64,000 nucleotides of DNA from Georgenia sp. TF02-10 (GTDB taxonomy: Bacteria; Actinomycetota; Actinomycetes; Actinomycetales; Actinomycetaceae): positions 1 to 64,000 of the forward strand of contig NZ_CP094289.1 of assembly GCF_022759505.1 (NCBI RefSeq), in the 5' to 3' direction. How positions within the stretch are numbered: the first letter of the stretch is position 1; every line of letters starts with the position of its first letter. A program made the position numbers and the translations under genes. Under the pieces are notes generated by a model. The model worked only from the letters and a program-made list of their open reading frames with translations, was not told the DNA's origin and did no database searches. Of this stretch, positions 25,165 through 32,597 are shown piece by piece.

Positions 25165-26147
25165 CGGACCACCTCCACGAACAGGCCCTGGCCGCGCAGG
25201 TCCTCGACGGCGGCGCGCACCTGCTCGGGCGTGCCGGGGATCTCCAGCCGGGTCCGGCCGGTCTGGGCGCCGTCGTGGATGGTCTCGACGGCGGCGCCGA
25301 GGATCGTCACGTCCAGCCCGTGCCGGCGAGCGAGCTGGGCGACCACCGGCCGGGACGCCGTCGTCCGGGTGAAGGTGATGTCCACGATGGTGGTGCCCCG
25401 CTCGGGCGGCAGGGAGCCGAGCTGGAAGAGCTCGGCGGCCAGCCGGGAGCCGGGGGTGGTGAGCAGGGCGTCCACCGGCCCCTGCTCCAGGACGCGGCCG
25501 TCGGCCATCACCGCGGCGGAGTCGCAGACCCGCTTGATGACGTCCATCTCGTGGGTGATGAGCAGGACGGTCAGGCCGAGGCTGGCGCTGAGGGACTTGA
25601 TCAGGTCGAGCACCGCGCGGGTGGTCTCCGGGTCCAGCGCCGAGGTGGCCTCGTCCGAGAGCAGCACCGCCGGCTCGGTGGCCAGCGCCCGGGCGATGCC
25701 CACCCGCTGCTTCTGCCCGCCGGAGAGCTGGGCGGGGTAGGCGCCGGCCTGCTCGGCCAGGCCGACCAGCTCGAGGATCTCCCCCGCCCGGCGGCGCCGG
25801 GCGCGCCGGTCCTGCCCGGCGATCTCCAGGGCCAGCTCGACGTTGCCGCGGACGGTGCGCGAGGCGAGCAGGTTGAAGTGCTGGAAGATCATCCCGGTAC
25901 GCCGGCGGGCCCGGCGCAGCGCGGCGCCGTCCAGGGCGGAGATCTCCTCCCCGTCCACCGAGACGGTCCCGGTGTCGGGCCGCTCGAGGGCGTTGACGGT
26001 GCGGACCAGCGTGGACTTCCCGGCCCCGCTCTGGCCGACGATCCCAAACACCTCCCCGCGCGACACGTGCAGGTCGACCCGGTCCAGCGCTCGCACCTGG
26101 CGGCCGGGGGCGGCGAAGGTCTTGGAGACGTCGACGACGTCGATCAT
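25161..26147 (-). CDS. metN: Methionine ABC transporter ATP-binding protein
   Basis: 328 aa. Walker A GQSGAGKST, Q-loop IFQHFNLL, signature LSGGQKQRV, Walker B VLLSDEATSALD, H-loop LITHEMDVI, all in MetN form; residues about 260-328 make the C-terminal NIL/ACT-like domain (IVDITFTRTTASRPVVAQLARRHGLDVTILGA) that senses methionine and inhibits transport. AAGGAGA lies 7 nt before ATG 26147. First gene of the operon. Confidence 0.95.
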   Translation of the reverse strand: MIDVVDVSKTFAAPGRQVRALDRVDLHVSRGEVFGIVGQSGAGKSTLVRTVNALERPDTGTVSVDGEEISALDGAALRRARRRTGMIFQHFNLLASRTVRGNVELALEIAGQDRRARRRRAGEILELVGLAEQAGAYPAQLSGGQKQRVGIARALATEPAVLLSDEATSALDPETTRAVLDLIKSLSASLGLTVLLITHEMDVIKRVCDSAAVMADGRVLEQGPVDALLTTPGSRLAAELFQLGSLPPERGTTIVDITFTRTTASRPVVAQLARRHGLDVTILGAAVETIHDGAQTGRTRLEIPGTPEQVRAAVEDLRGQGLFVEVVR

Positions 26148-26513
26148 CTGCCTTCTCCTTCCGGTGCCGGTGGTCGGTGCGCTGGTAGCGCACTGGTGCG
26201 CCGGTGTCCCGGCACCCAGCCCGTGGCCGGGGCTGGCCCTGGCTGGGCGGTTCCCCGGGCGTCGCGCGTGCGCTGGCCGGCCGCAGTGGTGCCGCGGCGA
26301 GCCGGTCCAGGGTCGCCCGCGCGGCGCCGTCCCAGCCACTCGGTGGACGGTCATCTCAGATGCTGGCTAGAGGGCGTCGTCACACTCGGCGGGCCCCAGG
26401 CCGCGGGCCGCGGACCGCAGACCGGCGGACACGGTGCTCCGGTGCGGGCCGACCGGCCGTGGGTGGCGACCGAGGTGGCCCCGGGGGTGACGGAGGTACG
26501 GCACCGTAGCCGC
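26148..26513. other. Divergent intergenic region metN / methyltransferase
   Basis: 366 bp without a convincing gene. On the minus strand a short stretch (26278-26362) contains CATCTGAGATG, GAGTGGCTGGGA and CGGCACCACT in the order seen in SAM (S-box) leaders, but invariant positions (GGGA spacing, GGCAACC) deviate, so I do not call a riboswitch. GGCGCACCAGTGCGC repeats nearer metN can form hairpins. Confidence 0.3.
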
Positions 26514-27122
26514 ATGACGAGCGGACCCGCCGTGCGGTGGAACAACAACATCCACTATCACCGGCGCATCCTCGACGCCGTGCCCGCGGGCGCCCGGACG
26601 GCTCTCGATGTCGGCACCGGCAACGGGCTCCTGGCGGCCGAGCTGCACCAGCGCGTGCCGGAGGTGACCGCCGTCGACCCGGACGCCACCGTCCTCGCAT
26701 CCGCCCGCACAGAGGACGAGGGCGTGCGCTGGGTCCAGGGGGACGTGCTGACCTATCCGTTCCCGCCGGCCTCGTTCGACGTGGTGGCATCCGTGGCGGC
26801 ACTCCATCACCTGCCCGACCTCGATCGAGCGCTCGCGCGCCTCGCGGAGCTGACCGCGCCGGGCGGGGTGGTCGCGGTGGTCGGCCTCGCCAGGTCCTCA
26901 CGACCGCTCGACGCGCTGTACGACGTCGCCGGGCTCGTCCAGCAGCGCCGCTACCGGCGCCGCTACGGCATCTGGGAGCACTCGGCCCCGATGGTCTGGC
27001 CACCGCCGCACACCTACGCCGCCGTGCGGCGCAGCGCCGCGCGGGTGCTACCGGGAGCCGCGTGGTCCCGCCTGCCCATGTGGCGCTACTCCCTGGTCTG
27101 GCGGAAGCCGCCGCCCGCGTAG
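26514..27122 (+). CDS. SAM-dependent class I methyltransferase
   Basis: 202 aa. Motif I LDVGTGNGLLA, acidic end of strand 2 (VTAVDPDATVL), motif II QGDVLTYPFPPASFDVVASVAALHHL, and PGGVVAVVGL: a Methyltransf_11/25-type Rossmann domain. The C-terminal RYRRRYGIWEHSAPMVWPPPHTYAAVR is substrate-side. Small-molecule O/N-methylation of unknown substrate. Start ATG 26514 gives MTSGPAVRWNNNIHYHRRIL, the family's usual beginning. Alone on the plus strand between minus-strand genes. Confidence 0.88.
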   Translation: MTSGPAVRWNNNIHYHRRILDAVPAGARTALDVGTGNGLLAAELHQRVPEVTAVDPDATVLASARTEDEGVRWVQGDVLTYPFPPASFDVVASVAALHHLPDLDRALARLAELTAPGGVVAVVGLARSSRPLDALYDVAGLVQQRRYRRRYGIWEHSAPMVWPPPHTYAAVRRSAARVLPGAAWSRLPMWRYSLVWRKPPPA

Positions 27123-27152
27123 TGACGCACGGCTCGCCACGGGCCGGGCGGG

Positions 27153-27605
27153 TCAGGACGAGAGCGTGCGGCCGAGGGCATCGAGGAGCAGGCGGCTGCC
27201 GTGCTCGCGGCTCGCTCCGTCGTCGAGGCCGTCGAGATGGACGCCGTGCTCGGTGTGGGTCAGGCGAGCCTGGTCGCCGAGATCCTCGAACTCGAAGGAT
27301 GCCACCGAGGTGGAGATGTGCCGGCCGTCGATCCACATGTCGTAGCTGGTCACGATCCGCGTGAGCTCGACGATGTCGGTGTAGCGCGCCTCGTAGCGCG
27401 AGAGCACGCCGTCGTGGAAGCGTGCCTCGTCGACGTCGAGCCCGCCGACCCGGAAGTCGAAGCGCCACTCGCCCGGTGTCCACTCGTCCCCGCCGCCGAA
27501 CCAGGCACGCTTGCGCTCTTCGACGGCGAAGGCGGCCCAGAGCTCGGCGATCGGCACCGGGTAGTCGCGGGTCAGCGTGAACCCGGCGTGCGCGACGGTG
27601 ATCAT
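27153..27605 (-). CDS. SRPBCC/AHSA1-family START-like protein
   Basis: 150 aa. AHSA1 pattern: FTLTRDYPVPIAELWAAFAVEERKRAWFGG at the start, then GEWRFDFRVGG, DIVELTRIVTSYDMW and SVASFEFEDLGDQARLTHTEHGVHLDGL. A hydrophobic-cavity fold that binds small ligands; actinobacterial members are usually co-transcribed with an ArsR regulator, as here. ATG overlaps the stop of the RibD-like gene (ATGA). Last gene of the three-gene operon starting at 28596. Confidence 0.92.
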   Translation of the reverse strand: MITVAHAGFTLTRDYPVPIAELWAAFAVEERKRAWFGGGDEWTPGEWRFDFRVGGLDVDEARFHDGVLSRYEARYTDIVELTRIVTSYDMWIDGRHISTSVASFEFEDLGDQARLTHTEHGVHLDGLDDGASREHGSRLLLDALGRTLSS

Positions 27606-28258
27606 GAGCGGTCCTCGCGGCGGAAGGTGATATGCGTGACGCCATCCGGTGCCGCCTCTGACATGACCCGATAGCCCGACTCCAGACCGCGCAGGCCGTC
27701 CCACAGTCGCACGCCGCGCCCGAGGAGGATCGGGGCGATGGCGACGTGGAGATCGTCAACGAGGCCGGCGCGGAGGAAGTCACGCACCGTCGATGCGCCC
27801 CCACCGACGCGCACGTCGCCGTCGTCGGCCGCCGCGACGGCGGCACGAAGTGCCTCCTCGGGCGAGGCACTGAGGAAGTGGAAGGTGGTCCCCCCGGCCA
27901 TCTGGATGGACGGACGGGGGGTGTGCGTGAGCACGAAGACGGGCACGCGGAAGGGCGGCTCGTCGCCCCACCATCCGCGCCAGTCGGGATCGTCGGGGTT
28001 CGCGTGCAGTCCGAACATCCCCGCGCCCATGATCTCCGCGCCGACGCCTTCGAAGTAGCGCGCGGCGTAGCGGTCGTCGACGCCCGTGGTTCCCTCCCCG
28101 CTTGCGTCGTGCAGCACCCGCTCACGGAAGGTGCGCGTGGCGACGTAGGCAGCGGTGAGGCGTCCCCAGTCGTCGCCGAACGGGTTCTCCGGGGTCTGGT
28201 CGGTCGTGGTGGCGAAGCCGTCGAGCGAGATGTTTAGGTCGACGCGGACACGGGTCAT
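27602..28258 (-). CDS. RibD C-terminal-domain (dihydrofolate-reductase-like) oxidoreductase
   Basis: 218 aa. Begins RVRVDLNISLDGFATTTDQTPENPFGDDW, typical of YwjB/YyaP-type DHFR-fold reductases; later VRVGGGASTVRDFLRAGLVDDLHVAIAPILLGRGVRLWDGL with the NADPH-binding GGG loop. Real substrate unknown. Second gene between ArsR and AHSA1, joined to both by start/stop overlap. Confidence 0.92.
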   Translation of the reverse strand: MTRVRVDLNISLDGFATTTDQTPENPFGDDWGRLTAAYVATRTFRERVLHDASGEGTTGVDDRYAARYFEGVGAEIMGAGMFGLHANPDDPDWRGWWGDEPPFRVPVFVLTHTPRPSIQMAGGTTFHFLSASPEEALRAAVAAADDGDVRVGGGASTVRDFLRAGLVDDLHVAIAPILLGRGVRLWDGLRGLESGYRVMSEAAPDGVTHITFRREDRS

Positions 28259-28596
28259 CAGTGGCTCTCCAGAGTGTGACGGGCGAGGTGGACGCCGAGC
28301 CGGTCGGCTCGGCGCTCGGCCGGCGTGCGCTGCTCGCCGAGCCAGAGGTGGAGCACGTCGAGAGCGCCCGGGCGGAGACTCACCGTGCGGACGCGACCGT
28401 TCTTCTCCGACGTGACGACGCCCGCCTCCTCGAGCACCCCGAGGTGCTGGAGCATCGACGGGAGCGTGATCGAGAAGCGACCAGCGAGGGTCGACACCGC
28501 GGCCGGGCCCTTCGCAAGGATCTCGACGACGGCGCGCCGCGTCGGGTCGGCGAGCGAGCGGAGCACCAGATCGACTTCCGCTCGATAGTTTGGCAT
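28258..28596 (-). CDS. ArsR-family winged-helix regulator
   Basis: 112 aa. YRAEVDLVLRSLADPTRRAVVEILAKGPAAVSTLAGRFSITLPSMLQHLGVLEEAGVVTSEKNGRVRTVSL is a canonical ArsR winged helix without the metal-binding Cys pairs, as in the SdpR-like group linked to AHSA1 proteins. It probably represses its own operon. The promoter TTGACA-N17-GACACT lies 7 nt before the ATG. Its stop overlaps the next start. Confidence 0.93.
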   Translation of the reverse strand: MPNYRAEVDLVLRSLADPTRRAVVEILAKGPAAVSTLAGRFSITLPSMLQHLGVLEEAGVVTSEKNGRVRTVSLRPGALDVLHLWLGEQRTPAERRADRLGVHLARHTLESH

Positions 28597-28603
28597 GTAC
28601 CTA

Positions 28604-28632
28604 AGTGTCACGAGCGGCGGGGGGACTGTCAA
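28604..28632 (-). promoter_or_regulatory. Leaderless promoter of the ArsR operon
   Basis: Minus strand: TTGACA (28627-28632), exactly 17 nt, GACACT (28604-28609), then 7 nt to ATG 28596. The -35 box is perfect consensus. Confidence 0.75.
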
Positions 28633-28706
28633 TCCGTGGGAGTGGGAGTGCTCGACCAGCCCTGATGGGGGCACCAGCGGGCGGGCAGCCGCGCCGGCTG
28701 CCCGGC

Positions 28707-29945
28707 TCAGTCGCCCAGCGCCGCCAGCCGCCGGGCCGCCTCGGCCACCAAGGGCTCGGACTTGACGTAGGTGAAGCGCACCCAGGACGCCAACGCGCGC
28801 GCCACCGCGCCGCCCGGCGTGCAGAACGCCGAGACCGGGATGGCCACCACGCCGGCCCGTCCGGGCAGCTCCCGGCACAGGTCCACCGCGTCGGGGTAGC
28901 CCAGCGGGGCGCCGTCGGCCACGACGAAGTACGTCCCCTCCGGCGCGACCGGGACGAACCCGCCCGCCCGCAGCCCGGCGAGCAGGACGTCCCGCCGACC
29001 GGCCAGCGCGGCGGCCTGGTCGGCGACGTACCGGGCGGTGGCGCCGTCGGCGTCGTCCAGCGCCGCCGCGACGGCGTGCTGGAACGGGCCGGAGGCCACG
29101 TAGGTGAGGAACTGCTTGACCGTGCGCACGGCGGTGACCAGCGCGGCCGGGCCGTGCACCCAGCCGACCTTCCACCCGGTGACGGCGAGCGTCTTGCCCG
29201 CGGAGGAGACGGTCAGGGTCCGCCCGGCCAGGCCCGGCAGGGTGGCCATCGGCACGTGCCGGGGGCCGTAGGTGAGGTGCTCGTAGACCTCGTCGGTGAG
29301 CACGACGGCGTCCGCGGCCGCGGCGGCCCGGCCCAGCAGCCCGAGCTCGTCGGGGGTGAGGACGATGCCGGTGGGGTTGTGCGGGCTGTTGACCAGCAGC
29401 AGGCGGGTCCGCGGCCCGACGGCGGCGTCGACGTCGGCGGCGTCCAGGCGGAAGCCGCGCGGGCCCGGGCGCAGCGGGACGGTCCGGTGGGTCGCCCCGG
29501 CGAGGGCGATGACCGCGGCGTAGGAGTCGTAGAAGGGCTCCAGGGTGACGACCTCGTCGCCCGGCCCGGCGAGGGCGAGGACGCTGGCGGCGAGCGCCTC
29601 GGTGGCGCCGGCGGTGACCAGGACCTCGGTCTCCGGGTCGACCTCGAGGCCGTAGTGCCGGCGCTGGTGGGCGGCGACCGCGGCCCGCAGGGCGGGGATG
29701 CCCGGGCCCGGCGGGTACTGGTTGTGCCCGGCGTCGACGGCGGCCATGGCGGCCGCGCGCAGGTGCGCCGGGCCGGGGGCGTCGGGGAAGCCCTGGCCGA
29801 GGTTGATCGCGCCGGTGCGCTCGGCCAGGGCGGACATCTCCGCGAAGATCGTCGAGGCGACGGTGCCGTCGGCGCCGAGGAGCCCGGTGGCCCGTGCCAC
29901 GTCCTGCCAGTGCCCGTGCGCCGCGAGCGGATGCGGGTCGGTCAT
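28707..29945 (-). CDS. PLP-dependent class I aminotransferase (KAT/DapC-like)
   Basis: 412 aa fold type I enzyme. GAINLGQGFPDAPGPAHL at the start, NQYPPGPGIPALRAAVA, VTAGATEALAASVLAL, LLLVNSPHNPTG, LTDEVYEHL and the PLP lysine in TVSSAGKTLAVTGWKVGW. This is the kynurenine/glutamine transaminase K branch; the actinobacterial members include Rv0858c, annotated DapC (N-succinyl-diaminopimelate aminotransferase). Substrate is not readable from sequence. CACAAT at 29952-29957 (minus) ends 6 nt before the ATG, a leaderless pattern. Confidence 0.9.
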   Translation of the reverse strand: MTDPHPLAAHGHWQDVARATGLLGADGTVASTIFAEMSALAERTGAINLGQGFPDAPGPAHLRAAAMAAVDAGHNQYPPGPGIPALRAAVAAHQRRHYGLEVDPETEVLVTAGATEALAASVLALAGPGDEVVTLEPFYDSYAAVIALAGATHRTVPLRPGPRGFRLDAADVDAAVGPRTRLLLVNSPHNPTGIVLTPDELGLLGRAAAAADAVVLTDEVYEHLTYGPRHVPMATLPGLAGRTLTVSSAGKTLAVTGWKVGWVHGPAALVTAVRTVKQFLTYVASGPFQHAVAAALDDADGATARYVADQAAALAGRRDVLLAGLRAGGFVPVAPEGTYFVVADGAPLGYPDAVDLCRELPGRAGVVAIPVSAFCTPGGAVARALASWVRFTYVKSEPLVAEAARRLAALGD

Positions 29946-29972
29946 GCGGCGATTGTGCCCGAGTGCGGCAGC

Positions 29973-29998
29973 GGGCCCCCGACCGAGGTCGGGGGCCC
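29973..29998 (-). terminator. Strong GC hairpin after the envelope-stress operon
   Basis: Perfect 11-bp stem GGGCCCCCGAC / GTCGGGGGCCC with a CGAG loop, 32 bp past the stop at 30031 on the minus strand and just before the aminotransferase promoter. No long T tract follows, as usual in high-GC actinobacteria. Confidence 0.7.
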
Positions 29999-30030
29999 GC
30001 GACGCGCTGTGGGGTTGCTCGGCTGGGCGG

Positions 30031-30669
30031 TCAGCCGCCCTGGACCTGGCCGCGGGCGTCCTTGGCCTGGTCGGTGACGTCGGAGCGCGCCTGCTGGGCC
30101 TGCCCCCGGACCTCCTCCGCCCCCGCCTTGGCGGTGTCCTTGACGTTCTCGGCACCGGCCTGGGCGGTCTCCTTGACCTCCTGGGCGGCCTGCTGGGCAG
30201 GCTCGCGGAGGTCGTCGGCCATCTCCTTGCCCACCGCCTTGGCGCCCTCGGTGACCTGCTGGAGGGCGTCGCTGTCCTTGGCCTGGCGGACCAGGTCCTG
30301 CTCCTTGCGGCTGGCCGGGATGAGGGACGCCGCGAGCAGCCCGAGCCCGAAGGCCACGAGGCCGGCGGCCAGCGGGTTGCCCTGCGCCTGCTCCTTGGCC
30401 CGCTGGGGGGCGGAGCGGGCGGTGTCGGCGACCGACCCGGCCGTGTCCCGCACGGTCCCGCCCATGTCGCTGGCCCGTTCGCGGGCGTCGTCGGCAGCGC
30501 CGAAGACCTTGTCCTTCACGCCGGAGACGGCGCCCTTGACCTTCTCGGTCTGCCGCTCGGCGATACGGCCGGGGCTGACCTTGTCGGTGAGGGCGTCGAC
30601 ATCGTCGCTGAGCTCCCCGCGGGTGCGGGCGATGTCGGCGCGGATCTGGTCGGGGTCGTTGGTCGTCAT
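30031..30669 (-). CDS. DUF3618 membrane-anchored protein with amphipathic repeats
   Basis: 212 aa. N-terminal DUF3618 signature DPDQIRADIARTRGELSDDVDALTDKVSPGRIAERQ, one membrane helix (NPLAAGLVAFGLGLLAASLI), and long Ala/Lys/Glu stretches (DTAKAGAEEVRGQAQQARSD) resembling LEA/apolipoprotein-type helices. Probably sits on the inner membrane face and stabilises the envelope. ATG overlaps the stop of the holin-superfamily gene. Last gene of a three-gene operon. Confidence 0.9.
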   Translation of the reverse strand: MTTNDPDQIRADIARTRGELSDDVDALTDKVSPGRIAERQTEKVKGAVSGVKDKVFGAADDARERASDMGGTVRDTAGSVADTARSAPQRAKEQAQGNPLAAGLVAFGLGLLAASLIPASRKEQDLVRQAKDSDALQQVTEGAKAVGKEMADDLREPAQQAAQEVKETAQAGAENVKDTAKAGAEEVRGQAQQARSDVTDQAKDARGQVQGG

Positions 30670-31145
30670 TGCTGCTCCTGTCCTTTGAGCGCGTCCGGGA
30701 TCTTCTTCACGGTTTCGGCGGTCTGCGGGAGGCCCCTGACGCGCTGGACCTCTCGCCGGCCGGTCAGGGCGAGGACGGCGGCGATGATCGCCCAGATCAC
30801 CGCGACGATGAGGGCGGACCAGCCCAGCGCGGGCTGGGCGTCGCCGGCCCCGATCATCGCGCCCAAGGCCCACCACAGGGCGAGGGAGAGGAAGAGCAGG
30901 ACGAAGTGCGTCGACCAGGCGGCACCGGCGAACATCCCCGCGCCCTTGCCGGCCTGCTTGGCCGACTGCGTGGTCTCCGCCTTCGCCAGCGCGATCTCCT
31001 GCCGGACGAGGGTGGAGAGGTCCTCGCTCACCCGGGAGAAGAGCTCGCCGACGGAGGCGTTGTCCCCGTCCCGCCCGCCGGCGGCGTACGCGCCGGCGTC
31101 GTACGCGCCCTGGCCGCGGGGGTCAGGCTCGTACGGGGTGCTCAT
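30666..31145 (-). CDS. Phage-holin-superfamily (Holin 3-6, DUF1469) membrane protein
   Basis: 159 aa. SVGELFSRVSEDLSTLVRQEIALAKAETTQSAKQAGKGAGMFAGAA is the DUF1469 hallmark, followed by two membrane helices (THFVLLFLSLALWWALGAMI and ALIVAVIWAIIAAVLALTG). Despite the family name these are chromosomal envelope proteins; no prophage genes are near. Middle gene of the operon, ATGA overlaps on both sides. Confidence 0.92.
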   Translation of the reverse strand: MSTPYEPDPRGQGAYDAGAYAAGGRDGDNASVGELFSRVSEDLSTLVRQEIALAKAETTQSAKQAGKGAGMFAGAAWSTHFVLLFLSLALWWALGAMIGAGDAQPALGWSALIVAVIWAIIAAVLALTGRREVQRVRGLPQTAETVKKIPDALKGQEQQ

Positions 31146-32200
31146 CGGCCCTCACCCGCCAGCGGGTCCTCGGGCCGGTTGGTCCAGCCCGAGCCGCCCG
31201 GGGCGGTCTCACCCTCGATCATGGCGCCGGTGCTCGGCCGGGCGTCGTCCGGCTCCGGGCCGGGGCTGCTGGGCCGCGGGGAGGCGGCGGCGCCCACGCC
31301 GCCGGCGGTCAGGCCGCCGTCGTCCGGCTCCGGGCCGGGGCTGCTGGGCCGCGCGGACGTGGCGGTGCCAAGGCCACCCGTGGTGGTGCCGACCCCACCG
31401 GCGGTGCCGAGGCCCGCGGCCGTGGTCCCGAGCGGTCCGGGGCCGGGGGCCACCGGCGGCTCGACGGTCGCCGCACCGTACCCGCCCCCGTAGGTCGTGG
31501 TGCCCTGGTCGTACTGGCCGCCGGCGTATCCGGCGGAGTAGCCGCTGCGGGGGGACGTCGCGGCTCCCTGCGCCGCGGTGTCGTCGGAGCTGGCGTCGCG
31601 CAGCCCGCGCGCCACCCGCCCGACGAGCAGGCCCAGGCCGCCGGCGATGGCCATGAAGGCCCCGGGGTGGCGGCGGGCGTACCTGCTGACCTCGCTCAGG
31701 ACGTCGCCGGGCTCGCGCTCGTCCAGCCAGCGGCCGGCGCGCTCGAGGTAGTCCGCGGCCTGCCGGGTGAGGTCGGTGGCCATGCCCTCCTGCTGCTCGC
31801 CCCGCGTCATCGAGCTGAGCTCGCCGGAGAAGCTGCGCAGGCCCTCGGCCAGGCGGCTCTGCTGGGTCGAGGCCTGCTCGGTCAGCTGCTGGCGGCCCTG
31901 GTCGTAGAGGTCGCGGGCCTGGTAGCGGACCTCGGCCACGGTCTCCTTGGCGGTCTCCTTCGCGGCTCCGGCGGTGTCCTTGGCCTGCTCCTTGGCCACG
32001 CCGCCGACCTCGCGGGCACTGTCCCCGGCCTGCTGGGCGACGTCCGTCGCGGCGTGCTTGGCGGTGTCAGTGGTCGACGTCGAGGCGGTCCCGGAGGTCG
32101 GGGCGGTCCCGGAGGGTGCCGTGGAGCCCTGCGGCGGGATCACCGGGGGCAGGTCCGAGCGCTCGGGCCGATCGGCCGGGCGGTCAAGTCCTTCGGTCAT
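31142..32200 (-). CDS. LEA-like/DUF-type envelope protein with repetitive C-terminus
   Basis: 352 aa. Residues about 45-110 are Ala/Lys/Glu/Asp helices (AKDTAGAAKETAKETVAEV), then a conserved part DLTRQAADYLERAGRWLDEREPGDVLSEVSRYARRHPGAFMAIAGGLGLLVGRVARG with one membrane helix, then a Gly/Tyr/Pro tail in which PSSPGPEPDD occurs twice (from a 66-75 bp duplication at about 31240-31345). First gene of the operon. AGGAAGGGA lies upstream of the ATG. Likely structural or stress-protective; no enzymatic motif. Confidence 0.85.
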   Translation of the reverse strand: MTEGLDRPADRPERSDLPPVIPPQGSTAPSGTAPTSGTASTSTTDTAKHAATDVAQQAGDSAREVGGVAKEQAKDTAGAAKETAKETVAEVRYQARDLYDQGRQQLTEQASTQQSRLAEGLRSFSGELSSMTRGEQQEGMATDLTRQAADYLERAGRWLDEREPGDVLSEVSRYARRHPGAFMAIAGGLGLLVGRVARGLRDASSDDTAAQGAATSPRSGYSAGYAGGQYDQGTTTYGGGYGAATVEPPVAPGPGPLGTTAAGLGTAGGVGTTTGGLGTATSARPSSPGPEPDDGGLTAGGVGAAASPRPSSPGPEPDDARPSTGAMIEGETAPGGSGWTNRPEDPLAGEGR

Positions 32201-32597
32201 GTTGGTCCAGTCCCTTCCTGTGAGACGGCGCGTGATCCGTTGGGCCCGCGCCGAGGGGGTGGTGCCAATGATGCGGGAGCGATTGCGATCCCGCGCGTCG
32301 AAACTGGCGGGGGTCGGCGCATTCGCGCGGGGCGCGTTCTCGTGGGACGACGTCGGCCGCGTCGTGACCCGCCGACGGCGGCCCTGCCGCGGCCGGGAGC
32401 GCGACCGGCCCCACGCGCCACCGCCCTCGACCGTGCTGGCGCGGACCGCGGATCCGCCGCCCACCGTCCTGGCCGGCCCGCCCCGCCCCGCCGCCGACCG
32501 TCCTGGTGCGACCCGCCGACCCGCCGCCTACCGTGGACACGTCCCGGTGCCACCGGCCCCGCAGACCGGGGTGCCGCCGTCGTGAACGGAGACCGCC
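32201..32597. other. 397-bp divergent intergenic region
   Basis: No gene seen. It must hold the promoter of the envelope-stress operon (minus) and of the Rieske-FAD gene (plus); a TACCGT box lies at 32528-32533, 65 bp before the latter. The middle contains degenerate CCGCC(G)ACCGTCCTGG units similar to the GC minisatellites elsewhere. Confidence 0.4.

Noticed and set aside
26278-26362. SAM riboswitch as a feature
   Set aside because: Order of elements is suggestive but the invariant GGGA/GGCAACC positions deviate; kept as a low-interest finding only.
30666-31145. Prophage on account of the phage-holin family name
   Set aside because: DUF1469 proteins are ordinary chromosomal membrane proteins; no phage structural, integrase or lysis genes nearby.
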